From contig JALNXB010000013.1 of the NCBI GenBank assembly GCA_023230585.1, positions 1-37,076 on the forward strand: a stretch of DNA of 37,076 bases, in the 5' to 3' direction. Positions 35,301 through 37,076 of the stretch are shown here, in pieces (within the stretch, counting starts at the first letter, position 1; every line of letters starts with the position of its first letter). This DNA is from a bacterium (GTDB taxonomy: Bacteria; Ratteibacteria; UBA8468; B48-G9; JAFGKM01). The notes beneath the pieces are model-generated. The model saw only the letters and a list, made by a program, of their open reading frames with translations. It was not told the DNA's origin and searched no databases. A program made the position numbers and the translations under genes.

Positions 35301-36533
35301 TCCAATGCACAGCCAGAAAACCGTATAGAGAACAACCTTTTTATTGACGGGGAAATCAGGTCAATTTCTCAGGGTAACAGGTGGGCACTTTTCAACACCC
35401 TTGATGGTGAACCTCTTTATCAAAGGATATCAAATCTTGCTTTCAGGTATCTTAAGAGGGTTAGATACAAACAACCTCCCTGGAGTTATCGTTACCCTCA
35501 ACTTGTAAATATGTTATATAGAGAAAAACCTATAGGTTGGTCAATGGATAATGTTATAGAGCGGAATATAAACACAGGAGGTCCTTTTATTTCAATTAGT
35601 ATGACTCCCAAAACAGATAATATAATAAGAAATAACTGGGACGGAGAAGAGATTATTTTTAAGGATAGAGATAACCTTAACTTTTCTCTGAGACCGGGAT
35701 TCCCTGGGTTTGGTCTAACCGGATGCGATCCAATCTCACAAGAAGGTATGGGGGTTTATAAAAGTTCTCTAAGAGCAACCTGGCCCATCAAAAGAAGTAA
35801 GGAAGATATAGGTAAATATTACAATCCCAAGTTCCAGCCATTAACACAGACAAACAGAACAGTAATGGTACCTGTGAGAAGAATAAGTCCTCCTGTATAT
35901 TACACAGTGCGTAAAAAGAAGAACGTTCCCATAACAATAGACGGAAAACTTGATAAAGAGGAATGGGGTGACTTAAACCCCACAGAGGCAATTATAGTTG
36001 AGAAGGAGCATATGGGAAAGCCTATTAAATCTCCAAGGACTTACGTCTGGTTAAGATATGATAACGAATACCTATATATTGGCACGAAACACGATCCTGA
36101 CCCATTTCTAAAAGAGATGTTACCTCGAATAAGGAACCATAAACCTTGGTTTGAGATAGGTATAGAAACACAGCATGGTGCCCACAGCCACGGATGGTGG
36201 ACAGACGATATGGTAACAGGACCTGTATATATTTTTACAGCACGGTATAGTGGCGAGTTTGTTGTACAGAACCTCTTTAAGATGCCTTACCAGAAGGTTA
36301 GACAGCTTGAAGATAAGATACAGTACAAGGTTTCTGTTCTCAATGAAGAAACAAAAGAGTGGACTTCTGAGATGAAAATACCACTTAGTGAACTAGGTAC
36401 TAATCCACAGGAGGTAGAACAGCTTGCCTTAAGCATAGGGACTCATAAAAAGGCAGGGTTCTTTAACTGGATACCAACAGGGACACAACTATGGCGGGTA
36501 GAGAACGCCGGTTTCATAAGATTCGAAAAGTAA
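32343..36533 (+). CDS. Large secreted LamG-TPR-beta-helix-CBM9-like protein, possible glycan-active enzyme
   Basis: The 1396 residues start with a signal peptide (about 1-20, FILLALSSTFLSA). A concanavalin A/LamG-like domain lies at about 40-265 (VVAYYTFENL, FTAECWFRR, WYHFATTWDGKRMKMYINGI, DEVVIYNRVLTEEEI). TPR-like repeats follow at about 280-440 (YKNARELYQKALEIEGALEH). A right-handed parallel beta-helix spans about 470-1170, opening with YVSPKGKDTNKGTLRNPFAT and including GEWYLDRETGKLYFYPPDE and GGGIFMTGGDREKL, as in GH141-like and related polysaccharide-active proteins. A C-terminal CBM9/DOMON-like domain lies at about 1190-1396 (ITIDGKLDKEEW, VWLRYDNEYLYIGTK). It probably binds and cleaves a polysaccharide outside the cytoplasm; activity is inferred. 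Two counted lines are 42-43% G+C against 33% in a rho line, suggesting separate origin or expression-driven codon use. Confidence 0.8.
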   Translation: MKRSIAVFILLALSSTFLSANNSGYSNWLKTRDSLRQDESVVAYYTFENLKEDTKILKDLSKAGRDLTYHPYKDTKTGKIYDDLQVIEGRWPEKFAARMIKGYFRGPTLNIENKQFTAECWFRRQGDGLNVLLSTEGFTRGWQIGVNFWQNRAGEIYFGIGRPVLHYALVTGKKAMPEDTWYHFATTWDGKRMKMYINGILATDIVEMTEIQNGKRVKVKKQGYDGEYTPTNRFFQLNMGAGTVALDRSDVTLDIDEVVIYNRVLTEEEILVRAQGFIQVSEADVFSRADSFLKSKNYKGARVEYEKLKGLPSYGQEYALFNIAESYRLEKDYPNAHKTFGEIYKIHGLTPYYWIYTLFREAEIYNQQKDYKNARELYQKALEIEGALEHHLFTASLGIGDTYKSEGNYNTARRVYEELLRKEETSPQPSEGYRVKLIDRLESIDGLKDGEQIKSSDEKLLARINSPKVSLYVSPKGKDTNKGTLRNPFATIKRAQKEVKSLKENGMPKGGIVVYLRGGRYFLSEGLLFAKEDSGEEDSPVVYRNYNNEEVRLIGGVEVKNFTPLTDPDIIRRLPEESKGKVWVSDLKSQNITDYGKYANRGGHGKDSISPLELFYNGKVMQISRWPNKVYTRTANIPNPDGEYRGRGKFRKSVIHYDDNRPERWLEEKDVWLHGFWYMVYAQDHVKLKSIDVKNKTITLEEDIRWSPSYPNYNTRVGENVPYFVYNLLSEIDSPGEWYLDRETGKLYFYPPDEIKNNEIIVSILSEPIILSKNASNLIFYGLTLEAVRADAVNWEGGKNNLIAGCTIRNTGQNGYRVRNGWNHAIIGCDIYDTGGGIFMTGGDREKLIPSKHIADNNHIYRFNRFSGGSYANALNVNGVGQRASHNLMYDSPSIAVKFDANDHILEYNEIHDAPTEGREIGIMYTYGEPWYLMNRGNLIRNNFFHHISPHSSPNLSQGVNAIHIDAINGGIVIKNNIFYRFWNGVSNAQPENRIENNLFIDGEIRSISQGNRWALFNTLDGEPLYQRISNLAFRYLKRVRYKQPPWSYRYPQLVNMLYREKPIGWSMDNVIERNINTGGPFISISMTPKTDNIIRNNWDGEEIIFKDRDNLNFSLRPGFPGFGLTGCDPISQEGMGVYKSSLRATWPIKRSKEDIGKYYNPKFQPLTQTNRTVMVPVRRISPPVYYTVRKKKNVPITIDGKLDKEEWGDLNPTEAIIVEKEHMGKPIKSPRTYVWLRYDNEYLYIGTKHDPDPFLKEMLPRIRNHKPWFEIGIETQHGAHSHGWWTDDMVTGPVYIFTARYSGEFVVQNLFKMPYQKVRQLEDKIQYKVSVLNEETKEWTSEMKIPLSELGTNPQEVEQLALSIGTHKKAGFFNWIPTGTQLWRVENAGFIRFEK

Positions 36534-36723
36534 CCCGTCTTGTTTTTGTATTTGTGTAACCAAGTAACCGCATCAATTAAGGCGCACTTGTTGATGGCGC
36601 AGGTTGGCTTCAGCGCTTGCCTCGAGTATTCCCGAGGGATCTTGTCCCGACAGTATTTCTGAGGGATAAAACTTGCAAAAATGGAATGGGTGGGCTGTCT
36701 TCTCTCTGCCCAGAATACCATCC

Positions 36724-36787
36724 GAACGCACCAATTTGTTATCCTGAACTTGTTTCAAAATCTCTCACTTAACCCACGTTGGTAATG
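36724..36787 (+). repeat. Direct repeat, copy 1
   Basis: This 64-base stretch aligns without gaps to 37013-37076 (offset 289 bases). The core 36735-36786 matches 49 of 52 bases. The inner stem ATCCTGAA/TTCAGGAT is broken here (TTCAAAAT). Confidence 0.8.
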
Positions 36788-37012
36788 GCACAGCGTAAAA
36801 ACGAGATTCCTGATCAAGTTCGGAATGACAATCTTTCCTTATTTGCCTATCCCCTTGAGGGAGAGGATGCAAGGTGAGGGGAGCTTTTTTCTTTTATGCT
36901 TTTATCTGCCGTTTTATGGCATTGCGAGGAATGCCTTTAATGACGTGGCAACCCTCGTATTTATCCTTATTATTTTTTTGTCTTTTCTTCCAGTAAAAAA
37001 GTATGTGTTTAG

Positions 37013-37076
37013 GAACGCCCCGTTTTGTTATCCTGAACTTGTTTCAGGATCTCTCACTTAACCCACGCTGGTAATA
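37013..37076 (+). repeat. Direct repeat, copy 2, with hairpin
   Basis: This is the second copy of the 36724-36787 unit, and it runs to the window edge. It contains a perfect 8-base-pair stem, ATCCTGAA (37030-37037) and TTCAGGAT (37043-37050), around CTTGT. Confidence 0.8.

Larger units (their letters stand above)
36534..37076. repeat. Repeat-rich non-coding region after the beta-helix gene
   Basis: No gene is supported here. From the left it holds GCGCAGGTTGGCTTCAGC (36596), a piece of the 10968 palindrome. Next, on the minus strand, are two tandem copies of the shared CCTCGG...TACTC motif (36620-36665). A hairpin unit ATTCC...GGAAT follows at 36806-36826. The 36887-37005 block has exact 19- and 29-base matches to 2022-2076. 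It also has CTGCCGTTTTATGGCATTGC from 36906, matching 26140-26121 inverted. The region ends inside a direct repeat. Confidence 0.65.

Noticed and set aside
36825..37061. 78-residue open frame
   Set aside because: It is composed of repeat blocks shared with 2022-2076 and 26121-26160, with no ribosome binding site or recognisable protein.
1713..37076. Insertion sequence or CRISPR array in the repeat-rich spacers
   Set aside because: No transposase or integrase frame and no regularly spaced short repeats with unique spacers were seen.

Overview
The window reads as a low-GC (roughly one third G+C), gene-dense bacterial chromosome segment. The organism is a diderm that makes LPS: lpxK, three consecutive Kdo genes, an LptC-like protein and surface-glycan transferases are all present. 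Several enzymes come in forms best known from archaea or deep-branching thermophiles: a GMP synthase that is only the ATP-pyrophosphatase subunit, a bifunctional phosphoglucose/phosphomannose isomerase, a short Thermotoga/archaeal-type adenosylhomocysteinase, and an endonuclease Q-like PHP protein. With intergenic repeats and a large secreted LamG-TPR-beta-helix protein, this suggests an uncultured candidate-phylum diderm (Omnitrophota- or PVC-like). That placement is inference and weak.

Layout. 1-1712 (minus): a truncated GT9 glycosyltransferase and an ELM1-family protein. 2189-8390 (minus): guaA, carA, carB, hisF. 8587-10837 (minus): lpxK and an EndoQ-like nuclease. 11102-13712 (minus): a HIT hydrolase, a CCA-adding-type nucleotidyltransferase and two unknown proteins. 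13951-26043 (plus): a very compact run of 13 genes behind a good sigma70-type promoter: nusA, infB, hinT, kdsA, kdsD, kdsC, lptC-like, spoIID-like, hpf, ptsN, ptsI, PGI/PMI and metK. 26328-30683 (plus): ahcY, coaE, rho and an MFS protein. 30680-32075 (minus): rsmE and a lipoprotein. 32343-36533 (plus): a 1396-residue secreted beta-helix protein, visibly richer in G+C and with its own promoter. Repeat fragments of one family fill the spacers at 1713-2188, 10838-11101, 26044-26327, 32076-32342 and 36534-37076.

The most striking point is in guaA-carA-carB-hisF. These products normally receive ammonia from a glutaminase domain or partner. Here GuaA has no glutaminase domain, CarA keeps the fold but has lost the whole Cys-His-Glu triad (Cys replaced by Gly254, His by Ile, Glu by Gln), and HisF has no HisH beside it. 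The sequence therefore points to carbamoyl phosphate synthesis, and perhaps GMP and histidine synthesis, running on free ammonia. The CarA change is seen directly; the rest depends on genes outside the window.
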